Assembly: GCA_021463865.1 (NCBI GenBank)
Contig: JAJTXY010000005.1
Span: forward strand, 1-64,000
DNA from: Anaerolineae bacterium
GTDB taxonomy: Bacteria; Chloroflexota; Anaerolineae; Aggregatilineales; J027
Reading direction: 5' to 3'
Length of the DNA: 64,000 nucleotides
Position 1 is the stretch's first letter, and the number at the start of each line of letters is the position of its first letter. A model generated the notes under the pieces. That model did no database searches. It had not been told where the DNA came from and saw only the letters and a list, made by a program, of their open reading frames with translations. Below are positions 16,301-22,996 of this stretch, one piece after another. Position numbers and translations under genes: made by a program.

Positions 16301-19193
16301 ACCGGGTGGCGTTGTCACCTACACCTATCACGTTCGTAACGTCAGCGGTGCAACGGTCTTAGATGTTCGGTTGGATCATGACCCGGCCAACGATTTACAA
16401 TGTGCGTGGTCGGCTGTTGATTTCGGCTCTAATCCGCTCTGGCTCGGAACTGCCAGCCTAGCAGTGGCTGCTGAAATGACTGCCCAAGCTACCTGTGATA
16501 TTTCTACTACAGCGGCACCGGGCAGCACCGCCACGCACGTGATTGAGGCCTATATTGGTGCGGCTGTTACACCAGTAGATACGGCAACGATCAATACGTT
16601 GATTCAGCCGCCCCTGACGGTCAGTGCGCCGACCTCGGCCTTCACCGCCACCCCGGGTACCAATATCATAGCTTGGCGTGTAGGGGCTGGTTATGCAGTC
16701 AATATCTCGTTCGATATCACAAACTCCAGTAACTCGTTGCAGGTCACAGGCATTGTGCCGGAAATGTTGGTTGATGGAGCAGTCGTTTGCGCAAGTGGGT
16801 TCCAATACTCACTGCCCGCGAATCCGAATCCCATCACGTTCAATGGGACGCTGAACCCGAATGCGACTATCCGGGTGACGTGCCTCAACTACATGCCAAC
16901 GGTGGCGCTTGCCCCACTTGCAACGGTGGATGTAGCCGCAACAGGCTTTGTACAAGGCGTCAGTGTCAGCGATGATGCAACAGCCGACTTCCCGGTTTAC
17001 GATCTCGGTTTTACAGTCGAGTTGACGGCTGATCCGACGGCGGCAGATATTGGCGATACGGTCAACTTTACGCTTACGTTGACCAATACGGGCACATCAC
17101 CGCTCTTCTTACCGCCAGCAAGCCAAGACCCGGTAACAACTGGACGTTTGGATAACCCGACTGCGCCAGATGTGTTAGGTGATCTCTATGCTGCTCTGAA
17201 CACAGTCTGCTTTAGCAGTGGTTCGCTTGCCCCCGGTGCAACATGTGTACTGGCCTACAACGACCCCGCACTGACGAATGATGAGTTGACCTACATCATA
17301 GATCAGGCTGACCCGGCGACGATTACCTTCTTGGTTGGCATTACGCTGTGGAGCGATCAACCTGTTGCTCCCGCCACAACGCCGGCCTTTGAAATTGCGA
17401 ATCAGGATACGGTGGAGATAACAGTCAACCAACCCGTCGTCCCCGCCATCAATGCCTTTGGTCTGGCTGCTAATCCAAATCCGGGAGTGGTCGGAAATCA
17501 AATTGTGTTTACCGCGAGTATCCAAAACAGCGGTACACAGGTGCTGACCAATCTCACCGCGACACTCCAACTGACGCAGTTGAGCTTCACCAATGCTGTT
17601 GGTGACAATGGCGGCATTGTACTGACAGGCGGACACAACCAAACGCCACTTCCTACCATTACGATGGTTATCAATGACGCCGACGGTACGTTAAACCCCG
17701 GTGAAGTTGCTACGGCCACCGGATATTGGGTGGCGGATCGTGTCGGGTCATTCCGCGCGACTCTGACGGCTACTGGACAGGCTGGTACTACCCAAGCGAC
17801 GGCTACCGATACGGAATTGTTAGAGTTCCGCATCAACAGCAGTGCGATTGCTACGGCGACTCCAATTACCCCCGGAGCAATTACACCAACCGCGACAACC
17901 GCGACAACCGATCCGGATGGCAACCCGCTTGATCCGAATGCGCTTGACCCGACAATCACCAAGACTGTAACCCCCGAATCGGCTCTGCCCGGTCAGGATG
18001 TCACCTTCACTGTGACCATCACCAATGGCAGCACAACCGCAATGGCAAACGTCACGGTGACCGATAACATGCCGCTCGAATTGACGATCAATAATGCGAC
18101 AACATCGGTTGGGGCGTCGGTGGTTAGTGGACAACTTATCACGGTTACGACGGGGCAATTGAACCCCGGTCAACGTATCACGGTGGTGATTATTGCCCGA
18201 GTGAACGACGATGTTTCAATACCGTCGCTGATTACCAATGATGCTTGTGCGGCTGTGACAGGTCGTACACAGGTCTGCGCGAGTGTTGAACTGCCTATCG
18301 GAGCAGATGCCGAAGCCTTACCCACAACAGGGCAGGGCGAACCGGAATCTGCCGATCTCGACATAGCGACTCAGGGGGTGGCAGGAGTTGCAAGCCGCCC
18401 TTTTGGAGTGGCCCCGTTGTTAATGCTTGGTCTGCTGGCCCTCTTGAGTACCGGGCAGATCAATCGGCAGCGGTGGCTCTTGGGTGGTCTCGCGGTACTC
18501 ATTATCGCAACTATTGCGGGCGCCCTCGTTTTGGTGGGTAGTGGAGACGAGCAAGATGATACTACGGGGACACCCCAAGTGGTGCTCCCCCCCGGTGTTA
18601 CTCCAACCGCCTCACCAACACTTGACCGTGCGCCGACCTTAACGCCTTTGGCAACCGGGGAGTCACTGGAAAGCCCAGTGGCCCCCACGCCCCTAGATGC
18701 GCCGCCAACGCTGCGTCCATCACCAACGCCATATATCCCCCCGACACCTTCGGGTGATCGGCGGATAGATATTCCAAAACTGAATTTCACCGATCCTGTG
18801 CCGATTGTGGAGTTACCCTATTCAGATGCTGCGTGGGATGTGAGCAATTTGGGACACAGCGTTGGTTGGCTAGAAAAAACAACATGGATGGCACCCACAT
18901 GGGGTAATACCGTGTTGGTCGCGCATGTCCAGCTTGCCAATGACGACCCCGGCCCATTTAAACGTTTGAATGAGCTTGAGGTGGGTGATGATATTTACGT
19001 CTACGATGGCCCTTACAAATATGCCTTCCGCGTCACCGAAATTACCACTGTGAACGCGACGGCGATTGAAGTGACCCATCCTACGGTTGACCCTGTGTTG
19101 ACGTTGTTGACCTGTACTAACTGGGATTTTGCGCGTGGGGTTTATGCGGATCGTCTTATCATCCGTGCCGCGCCACTCTTAAACGTAAACTAA
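7317..19193 (+). CDS. Giant secreted DUF11-repeat protein with LPTTG motif and C-terminal sortase domain
   Basis: A 3958-residue protein in one uninterrupted 11.9-kb frame. ATG at 7317 has GGAGA upstream. Residues 1-28 form a signal sequence (RKR, then a hydrophobic stretch). The body is a chain of about twenty DUF11-type beta modules recognisable by the recurring entry strand, a G-D/E-x-V-x-Y/F turn, then TNTGD- or NxG-like strands; examples start near residues 428, 548, 1105, 1388, 1824, 2001, 2134, 2272, 2407, 2531, 2638, 2749, 2867, 2981, 3234, 3379 and 3546. After the last module come LPTTG (3668-3672), two membrane helices (about 3697-3713 and 3721-3741) separated by the basic loop INRQRW, a Pro/Thr-rich linker, and a sortase domain (3815-3958) with His3870, Cys3933 and Arg3946. 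The expected topology puts both the repeats and the sortase outside. Likely a cell-surface stalk or adhesin carrying its own anchoring enzyme; function inferred. Confidence 0.9.
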   Translation: MRKRVLHRTYHLVIILTLIMSFMPSLMSQELSPVSTSDKAEAANTDKPVESTSSSLLETSSGGGDTDPTAPGRPAYAPPDVECMVSFEGTIFIDGGPGTYPTQFYPVANGDVQDPAWINQDITSVVGDPPFVTLNQRLVLYFSIQNTSENGNPNCAVGGHDVVLRELEVRDRDTLYRQMWNITGTPSIPTADPLANLFWSSGTPGVLNRGQNAWGFMFFDADQVSNVTGLIRFQMIWTMDSCTPGALNGSSCSGAIGPTISAPLDSQGTAVQVRGPRAQLTFIEPTIDPPVFANPDQFVTYILEVNRPAAPATTQDIVAAAGDPASLPDCASGTFNDGNPYGWYDGPDPFTATEIDNMALNPPIQTDGPSGVYYCYFRVEMDTALADPVTGQFVFEGDVILTDINGFSETFHVVAPPVTLRIPEVTATKVIVSPATPGQGVSIGGTVTYEVTIRNTGEIPLNQISAIDSLTGPLVIPLNTTLAEDPDGDGPLQGEEIVLTTSYTVRANDPSTLVNTVTVTAHLDLPGVNDTVSDTAAASIRVISEDLQVSLRLDTVNGAPYNAVTNPPVPGSTLVFTTLYDNRGTINLHDLQYVANYPTYVDAPAPTYVNSVIGAGLILPGLYGDAPSESASTFTYTVPASFPPDPIFQRVRVRAFRPNNTAVFSEALLVIDLTNPDVTITAERYRSTDGTVVPPEEAALRGDTLYFRGTVTNESALDICGVEIRQYVRNPITGLLTPGNPFVLPASNIIWPGSAGTLAPSGSADFTGVTYLVNASTPDPLDIVFEVYAPQQGSPTCAVLSTPLVDRTTVSVDISDVQISAFIQARRVSDNAIVAYGLYPPPEITYRFTYVATNVGGVQFTIQPPLVYCVGGYPMTCNAAFPTDAVNFMDQGSVFTPFQTRTDYFDLTLLAADAGNYTNPFQVQVILNGVDAEGQNIVLRTLLQFPLISSELPGTLTGPLNTLVSPADRAQDLLTSLVRGDADVPFEFTFENETNTVLENVYIVNLLESSTTPQVGYYQVGAFGFNDYYELCTVTGLSSGGTPNPTGPNTMQPNEIISGTCYFTYATTMPAGDFQMQVLAVANRVIDPTQRLISVVTWGIREVPHLRALKLGPGSAVATQPIEYTVEIYNQSMYQYVDFNPSNGFTDVIQPELDPSTLQPPNFTIDPSWTGLVTNATDPTVPPVAPGLYRLLVPPNPTSPASGTYQRNPPGGQFPDTSYRNDVTVTGTAQSGLIVSATAAATVAITCPLGMLGFYGDIPGDPFSDTDAQFTLGERQRFTFFIINISNVPITLLTAEDEMYNRENGLPANSTAYPTYPQSFTWDDPAQPGVIPVDGFAVYEYDVILRPEDYPDGTDPQRIFFTTHVSIANPPPNCDEFDILWYFDSPNPVTIEKNVTPSLVFPGNAATYDIQLFNVSQVSDMQVTQVVDDLLSQSPLVMDFTSTSPDGQSGILEELGEEPPGSDDNAAVLLQNGQQNYIVQPDDPPTLTNEATVYYYPMNGPTSAAPGTVNVGPPGTFFVPMATGPSALLSNTAEASIGTASPLSCIMVPSQTDVPAGGLVDILVTLINGSTEYDITAIQFTVADEAGNLILTNSSPGVPAPLDLTPANRQFSINVSYLVPAGWSEPTITIDCTARGVFELTGELLPDSTTSIRLNVDAPELLLEMVVFGDPACPRIDGPDLDTLLDDPDPAALLPDLVPPGTPDGAPEATVSQTIYYGILLQNTSLGLNFQNIAIDQASLNNGLSLTADVSAQLNTLLPSRLLAPGEQVALCIPYQIVDQTTDPLIHTLQVAAESVAPTPPNSPATPFTLQVVATVDVQDSNVRIFKLAAPTVSFPGDVVEYTLYIENVNTDPTLDATLLLDDVWDSLLGGPLAGASYCGNTATPPVNIPPANLAVCNPALPSIRFDDIADGLDPYGWTWPDNNRPGVLFEGESASYRYLYTVQDVDPNPLINNAGVRAVLYDANGDPATPANWDVQIDLNGDPIQPTDETFASVAITDSQLLVIKDGPATAPAGSNVMYTVTVVNIGDVDVANVQVRDEEYNLDRGLPPGTYMPMTECFRQPSDPPVTLVANVGTLICQYTITMPDATEIGANPALDPYINTAFAIGEISNGGQLVPLPNEGSDTAIVDILVPGLFLDKIPSVGSAAIGDTVTYRIIAENTGDVPLRLDQIVDVPPPPSVTPAFSVPSVRINSTDQSPTSCGVTGTSSNLPVVLQPGDVACATVQLVIPNPAPASEYINTVRVNATSDPGGANEAPLVDSTSGSVDVRNLGIVVEKQAYDCDPLVCPNPQIITSIDEGVTYYYGITVTNTGDEPLDMIEWRDPLFDNNNWQQLVDAFDNPADPADTTALDIGETLPIASYPWVPNYARDGAVLTNRVDARGQEATTGNFTPIRSDTTQVFILPTALQITKRACVDISGNGTPPASFNPCPVNTPTAVRPGGTIWYEVTITNPSTTVTVTNVAVTDTLQGAWAAAPTTLGPGQTDTWIYEGAPVSGALVNVVNTVTITATSNNFTVSSSDSVSVPVALGELSVLITEDSGRSTAQVGDLLNFTVLVQNLSSTQTISFINVGVPFYSPNFLNPVAFDLAPGETSVPFRFQYTVTPADNTMVFAAIAQGILQGNQITAQSSWTVTRSMNGLAVTKAADTNYASLGETVNYTITVTNDSGNAITGLTVTDPLLQNLPAWTSPAWPSTLAAGQSITRTFAYVVSAPIPSNPIVNTVTVTGTVNGVVTTVQAGPVAVYIPDGNLLVTNTPSVLDALVGDIVSFTYRICNLADGTPTPPNNQPITSITLTDNLGPITLPGFDFSLDPGECYETARLNVELFATDVPVYTMSVTATGSQFDGVGDVALAQTVSRDVNVRQPGQNLMFNVTAVPNPVVYTGTPVPVQFNFTLQNIGTTAQTITGILDNSPTALCTAYSPVPTAPANATLDPGEILAFTCNYTYPGTPDPIDGIWTANMASGDTATATISIPVVADPTAAIIISQVETNPAVGVPGGVVTYTYHVRNVSGATVLDVRLDHDPANDLQCAWSAVDFGSNPLWLGTASLAVAAEMTAQATCDISTTAAPGSTATHVIEAYIGAAVTPVDTATINTLIQPPLTVSAPTSAFTATPGTNIIAWRVGAGYAVNISFDITNSSNSLQVTGIVPEMLVDGAVVCASGFQYSLPANPNPITFNGTLNPNATIRVTCLNYMPTVALAPLATVDVAATGFVQGVSVSDDATADFPVYDLGFTVELTADPTAADIGDTVNFTLTLTNTGTSPLFLPPASQDPVTTGRLDNPTAPDVLGDLYAALNTVCFSSGSLAPGATCVLAYNDPALTNDELTYIIDQADPATITFLVGITLWSDQPVAPATTPAFEIANQDTVEITVNQPVVPAINAFGLAANPNPGVVGNQIVFTASIQNSGTQVLTNLTATLQLTQLSFTNAVGDNGGIVLTGGHNQTPLPTITMVINDADGTLNPGEVATATGYWVADRVGSFRATLTATGQAGTTQATATDTELLEFRINSSAIATATPITPGAITPTATTATTDPDGNPLDPNALDPTITKTVTPESALPGQDVTFTVTITNGSTTAMANVTVTDNMPLELTINNATTSVGASVVSGQLITVTTGQLNPGQRITVVIIARVNDDVSIPSLITNDACAAVTGRTQVCASVELPIGADAEALPTTGQGEPESADLDIATQGVAGVASRPFGVAPLLMLGLLALLSTGQINRQRWLLGGLAVLIIATIAGALVLVGSGDEQDDTTGTPQVVLPPGVTPTASPTLDRAPTLTPLATGESLESPVAPTPLDAPPTLRPSPTPYIPPTPSGDRRIDIPKLNFTDPVPIVELPYSDAAWDVSNLGHSVGWLEKTTWMAPTWGNTVLVAHVQLANDDPGPFKRLNELEVGDDIYVYDGPYKYAFRVTEITTVNATAIEVTHPTVDPVLTLLTCTNWDFARGVYADRLIIRAAPLLNVN
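18318..18332 (+). other. LPTTG sorting-signal motif (residues 3668-3672)
   Basis: A canonical LPxTG pentapeptide follows the last DUF11 module and precedes a hydrophobic segment by about 24 residues. That segment is followed by a positively charged loop (NRQR). This is the order of a Gram-positive cell-wall sorting signal, except that the chain continues through a second helix into a sortase domain. The gap between motif and helix is longer than usual. Confidence 0.6.
18759..19190 (+). other. Sortase catalytic domain of the giant protein (residues 3815-3958)
   Basis: The last 144 residues show the sortase barrel order: RRIDIPKLN at the start, WGNTVLVAHV with the catalytic His3870, TLLTCTNWD with the nucleophile Cys3933, and YADRLII with the active-site Arg3946. 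All three catalytic residues are present. The subclass (D, E or F-like) cannot be decided by eye. There is no separate sortase gene next to this one. Confidence 0.85.
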
Positions 19194-19214
19194 ACCACTT
19201 AGAATCTGCTAAAC

Positions 19215-19253
19215 AAAAAGGGCAGGGGAAAGACCTCTGCCCTTTTAATTTTT
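19215..19253. terminator. Bidirectional Rho-independent terminator
   Basis: AAAAGGGCAG pairs with CTGCCCTTTT with a partly paired loop, flanked by A runs on the left and T runs on the right. It lies between the convergent giant gene and kinase gene and can serve both. Confidence 0.8.
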
Positions 19254-19272
19254 GTTGGTTGTATTGGCCCGC

Positions 19273-21375
19273 TTATTCCCCGCCAAAGACCTGAATAGGC
19301 ATAATGATGGGGTCGCCGACAGGCACTCCATAATCGGCAAATTGCAGTTGCCATACTCCGAAATAGCAACCGTAGCGGTTTGAGGCGAGGCCCGTAATGG
19401 GGATGGTCAATGAATCACCTCGTGCAACTGGCCCCTCTAAGAAAATACGCGGGCGGGTCGGGCTGGTATAGTTGACATCCTTGAAGATACGATCCGCCGA
19501 ACTACACTCTTGAGTCAAAGGGCCATAATCTATCTCTAGGGCGGTGGTATCTCTGATGAAGAAAAATTCTAGCCCTGCGTCGCTAGGCCAATCGCATGTG
19601 CTGGCGTTTTCGATTACCAAGTCAAACGTAAACTCCGAACGGGCCTGCACCAGACGTGGATTTACAATATCACGCAGGGAGGGGGCCGTATCCAATTCAC
19701 GCGGCTCTAGAATGGCATAATCTAGATCGCACCGAGCAAGCAGTTCTTCGACGGTCAAGGTTGGGGTTGCGGCGGTTGCGGTCTGGATAAAGGCAGCAGT
19801 TTGGCTCCCAAATATCTGCGCACGTGCTGTTTGGGTGAATAGCACTGCCGAGGTTGGGGGCAGTGTTTGGGTTGGAGTGCTGCTAGCAGTAGTGGTCACT
19901 GTATTGGTTGGTGTTGAAGATGGCGTGAATGTATTGGTGGCCGTCGAAGTTGTGGTCGCCGTTGGGGAGGCGGTGTTGGTAGGTGTGCTTGTTTTGCTGG
20001 CCGTCGGGGTATTGCTTGGCGTTGGTGTAATACTCGGTTCGCTGGACGGCAAAACAGGTAAGGTAGCACTAGCATTCTCCAACGCGATTTTGGTGGTTGG
20101 GGTATCCGTGTCTCCGTTTTCAAAAAATCCTGCGAGTGGGCCATCGCCATTTTGCCCCGTGATGATGAGGCCTAGTATGCCCCCCAACAGCACCAACATA
20201 AACAGCACTGTGATGGCAACAGAGGTACAGCCACGACTTTTCTGGCGGGTTGGGGTTAGCTCTGGCAGTCTGGTGCGTCCGGTGGTGGTCGCGGGATTTA
20301 GACTGCGTGCCCCCCCCGTAGTCATTGTGCGTGGTGTTTGTGTGGGTGGGTTAGGCGCTTGGCCTGAGCGGGGACGGTTAGGATCAAGAACGGTACGGTG
20401 GGACCCTGTGACGCGACGTTTGTCTTGCTCCGTCGCCTCGTTAATCACCGCCAGCGGGTTGCTACCAGTCGAAAACACGCTATCGGAGATTGAATCACCC
20501 ATCGAGACCGAATTGGGCGTTTTGACATCGCCGATTAATGTCCGTCCACCAATACCCCGCCGTAAATCCTCTAAAAATTCCTCCGCTGATTGATAACGTT
20601 TTTCGGGGTCTTTTTCCATCGCTTTCGCTGTCACCTGTACCACCCAATCAGGTAGCCCGGGTTCAATTTTGCGAAGGTCAGGCACGGGTTCGTTGAGATG
20701 TTTCAGGATAATGGCTAGGGGGGTATCCGCATCATAGGGGAGGCGGCCTGTCACCATCTGATACATGATAACGCCAACCGAATAGAGGTCGGAGCGCTCA
20801 TCGCCCGCTTCTCCTAGCCCCTGCTCGGGAGCCATATAAGCGGGTGTTCCCACCATGCCTCCGCTGGCTGTAAATTGCACCCCGGTGACGATCTTGGCAA
20901 TGCCAAAGTCGGTTAGAACCACCCGGCCATCTTCATCTAACATCAAGTTGGCGGGTTTTACATCCCGATGGATCATGTTGCGCTTGTGGGCATACGATAG
21001 GGCGTTCGTTGTATCGCTGATGATGCGAACGGATTCTTGCAGTGAATAACGTTGATCACTGGCAGCCAATTCAAACAGCTTATCTTTTAGCGTGGGGCCG
21101 TTGATAAGCTCCATGACCATATAATAACTTTCGCCGTGCTGATCATATTCGAAGTCAAAAACCTGCACGATGTTTGGGTGGCGTAGCTTGGCAACATTGC
21201 GGGCTTCTTTTTCAAAACGATCTTTAAATTCAGGGTCATCCGCTAAAAAAGGGTGTAGAAGTTTGATGGCAACATAGCGGTCAAGCGCGGCGTGATAGCC
21301 CTTATAGACCTCTGCCATCCCACCCCGGCCTAACCGTTCTATGACTTCATATTTACCAAGCGTTTTTCTTGCCAC
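19273..21375 (-). CDS. PknB-type Ser/Thr protein kinase with extracytoplasmic NBR1-Ig-like domain
   Basis: A 700-residue membrane kinase. Residues 10-272 form the kinase domain: GRGGMAEVY glycine loop, AIKLL with Lys38, HRDVKPANLML with Asp138, DFG at 156-158 and GTPAYMAPEQ. A juxtamembrane stretch rich in Pro/Thr follows, then one membrane helix (about 384-407), a long Thr/Ser/Pro linker (about 440-540) and a C-terminal beta domain. That domain has the NBR1-Ig-like pattern (FDLVIENASTCDW, then GCYFGVWQLQF and a closing strand). It lacks the PASTA repeats of classical PknB. The start is a GTG with AAGGG upstream. Its position beside the giant surface-protein gene suggests, but does not prove, that it senses envelope state. 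Confidence 0.92.
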   Translation of the reverse strand: MARKTLGKYEVIERLGRGGMAEVYKGYHAALDRYVAIKLLHPFLADDPEFKDRFEKEARNVAKLRHPNIVQVFDFEYDQHGESYYMVMELINGPTLKDKLFELAASDQRYSLQESVRIISDTTNALSYAHKRNMIHRDVKPANLMLDEDGRVVLTDFGIAKIVTGVQFTASGGMVGTPAYMAPEQGLGEAGDERSDLYSVGVIMYQMVTGRLPYDADTPLAIILKHLNEPVPDLRKIEPGLPDWVVQVTAKAMEKDPEKRYQSAEEFLEDLRRGIGGRTLIGDVKTPNSVSMGDSISDSVFSTGSNPLAVINEATEQDKRRVTGSHRTVLDPNRPRSGQAPNPPTQTPRTMTTGGARSLNPATTTGRTRLPELTPTRQKSRGCTSVAITVLFMLVLLGGILGLIITGQNGDGPLAGFFENGDTDTPTTKIALENASATLPVLPSSEPSITPTPSNTPTASKTSTPTNTASPTATTTSTATNTFTPSSTPTNTVTTTASSTPTQTLPPTSAVLFTQTARAQIFGSQTAAFIQTATAATPTLTVEELLARCDLDYAILEPRELDTAPSLRDIVNPRLVQARSEFTFDLVIENASTCDWPSDAGLEFFFIRDTTALEIDYGPLTQECSSADRIFKDVNYTSPTRPRIFLEGPVARGDSLTIPITGLASNRYGCYFGVWQLQFADYGVPVGDPIIMPIQVFGGE

Positions 21376-21442
21376 GAGTGTTTTTTACCCTTAATATCAC
21401 GGCATGATGGGAGGAAAATGAATTAGCTCCCCACAGCGGGGT

Positions 21443-21472
21443 AGTATACCGGATACGTGCATCATTCTCCAA
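21443..21472 (-). promoter_or_regulatory. Candidate promoter of the kinase gene
   Basis: On the minus strand TTGGAG and TATACT are separated by 18 bases, about 70 bases upstream of the GTG start. The -10 matches consensus in five of six positions, the -35 in three. Confidence 0.45.
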
Positions 21473-21555
21473 TATAGCACGCCTCAAACAGTTTGTACGA
21501 ATTACCACTTTTTTCCTTCACGAAATTTAGAAAGTGATGTAGACCATTATGCGAA

Positions 21556-22287
21556 TTAATTCTTGAGTGTGTCTTCCGGCTTTGGCTGATATTTTCCTTC
21601 AACCCATGCCGCACCATCTGGGTGGATTTCCTTTTTCCAGATGGGCACAATCTCTTTTAGCCGATCAATTCCATAACGGGCCGCCTCAAAACAGCCTTGA
21701 TCTCGATGTCCAGCCCCGCACGCAATTAAAACAGTCGGTTGGCCCACTTCAAGATGACCAATACGTTGTACCACAGCGATGCCTTGTACCAACGGCCACT
21801 GCTGACGGATTTCGGCCATGACCTGCTGCATTTTCGCCACGGCCATTGGTGCATAAGCCTCGTATTCTAGACGGGTGGTGGCCTCAATACCATGTTGTGT
21901 CTTGGTCTCCCCCCGCACATAACCGCTAAACAAGGCTATTGCACCAGTAGCGGGCGTCACTACTTTGGCGGTCAGTTCGTTTAAATCTATCGGTTGTTCT
22001 GCCAGCAGCGCGATTTCGGGCCAGTTTATGACATCGCTTCCGCCAGAAACAGGCGGGAAAAACGCAACCTCATCGCCTGCTTGGACAGGATGACCCTCAA
22101 ACACATACTCATGATTCACAGCGGGGATCGCACTGGCTAAAGCGGCCTTTAACGCTGGTATCTGGTGAACGAGGTGTTCTCGCACGGTTTCAATGGTTGT
22201 GTCTTCGGCCAGTTGGAGGGTTAATTCGCTTGTTCCCGCCAAATCTTTGAGCGTCGCAAATAGCTTTACTTTTAAGGTAAAGGTCAT
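21556..22287 (-). CDS. moaE: Molybdopterin synthase, MoaD-MoaE fusion
   Basis: A 243-residue fusion of both subunits of molybdopterin synthase, which converts cyclic pyranopterin monophosphate to molybdopterin. Residues 1-83 are the ubiquitin-like sulfur carrier MoaD ending in FFPPVSGG. From about residue 88 on comes MoaE, with the typical GAIALFSGYVR, LEYEAYAPMA, RIGHLEVGQ, CGAGHRDQGCFEAARY and PIWKKE motifs. MoaD needs a free C-terminal Gly83 for thiocarboxylation, so this chain should be cut between GG and SD; the mycobacterial fusion MoaX is reported to be processed at the equivalent place. It lies downstream of moaC on the same strand, but a hairpin (22350-22372) lies between them. Confidence 0.92.
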   Translation of the reverse strand: MTFTLKVKLFATLKDLAGTSELTLQLAEDTTIETVREHLVHQIPALKAALASAIPAVNHEYVFEGHPVQAGDEVAFFPPVSGGSDVINWPEIALLAEQPIDLNELTAKVVTPATGAIALFSGYVRGETKTQHGIEATTRLEYEAYAPMAVAKMQQVMAEIRQQWPLVQGIAVVQRIGHLEVGQPTVLIACGAGHRDQGCFEAARYGIDRLKEIVPIWKKEIHPDGAAWVEGKYQPKPEDTLKN

Positions 22288-22349
22288 GGGAAGATGCCTT
22301 GTCTGTTGTCTTTACCAATGGGGTTAATTTTACCGAAAGCAGCGTAAAA

Positions 22350-22372
22350 TATCAGGGTGGAATTGCCTGATA
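22350..22372 (-). terminator. Hairpin downstream of moaC
   Basis: TATCAGG and CCTGATA form a perfect seven-base stem with a nine-base loop; on the minus strand it is followed by TTTTA. It fits a weak terminator or attenuator between moaC and the moaD-moaE fusion gene. On the plus strand a T run follows six bases later, but no plus-strand gene ends here. Confidence 0.5.
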
Positions 22373-22456
22373 CTTAAGTTTTTTTGGCTTTTATTTATCG
22401 TGTAGGCTCAAAGGTATGACACAAACGTCGAGGCCATTATAATCGGCTAAAGACCA

Positions 22457-22996
22457 CTAAAAATCTTTGGCTCGATAATCCCCACTTTTGCCACCACGTT
22501 TTTCGAGCAGATGAATACCTTCAATGTGCATTTCGCGGTCAAGCGCTTTCGCCATATCATAGATGGTGAGAGCCGCTACACTAACAGCAGTAAGGGCTTC
22601 CATCTCAACTCCCGTTTTCCCAGTGGTGCGGGCCGTCGCTCGAATATTCACCGCTGACGCACTGGTATCTAGTTCTAAGTCAACGTCAATATGGGTGAGG
22701 GGGAGAGGGTGACACAGGGGAATCAATTCGGAGGTTCGTTTGGCAGCCATAATGCCTGCAATACGGGCTACAGTCAGCACATCACCTTTTTTGACAAGGC
22801 CATCGCGGATCGCGGCAAAAGTTTCGGTATTCATCAACACTCGTCCACCTGCAACTGCGACACGTTCGGTGTCAGCTTTATGCCCAACATCAACCATCCG
22901 CGCCGTACCTTGTCCATCTAGGTGAGTCAGCGCGGACGGTGTATTTTCAGATGATTCTGGGTCGGGTGGGCTAGGGGGCTGGCGAGATGACATCAC
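22457..22996 (-). CDS. moaC: Cyclic pyranopterin monophosphate synthase MoaC
   Basis: A 179-residue MoaC, which acts with MoaA to make cyclic pyranopterin monophosphate from GTP in molybdenum-cofactor synthesis. The MoaC core begins at residue 24 ([17 protein letters not shown]) and includes [53 protein letters not shown] and the terminal [10 protein letters not shown]. The first 23 residues, rich in Pro and Ser, are an extra tail. The ATG overlaps the stop of the upstream FHA gene by four bases, so the two are translationally coupled even though their functions have no obvious link. moaA is not in the window. Confidence 0.95.
   Translation of the reverse strand: MMSSRQPPSPPDPESSENTPSALTHLDGQGTARMVDVGHKADTERVAVAGGRVLMNTETFAAIRDGLVKKGDVLTVARIAGIMAAKRTSELIPLCHPLPLTHIDVDLELDTSASAVNIRATARTTGKTGVEMEALTAVSVAALTIYDMAKALDREMHIEGIHLLEKRGGKSGDYRAKDF

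Noticed and set aside
19896-20150. Repetitive tract reminiscent of a repeat array
   Set aside because: It is codon-level low complexity (Thr, Pro, Ser) of the kinase linker, with no regular spacers; not a CRISPR array.
19835-20593. 252-residue open frame on the plus strand, Val/Gly-rich
   Set aside because: It is antisense to the Thr/Pro-rich linker of the kinase gene; low-complexity ACN/CCN codons produce a long open frame on the other strand. No ribosome site.
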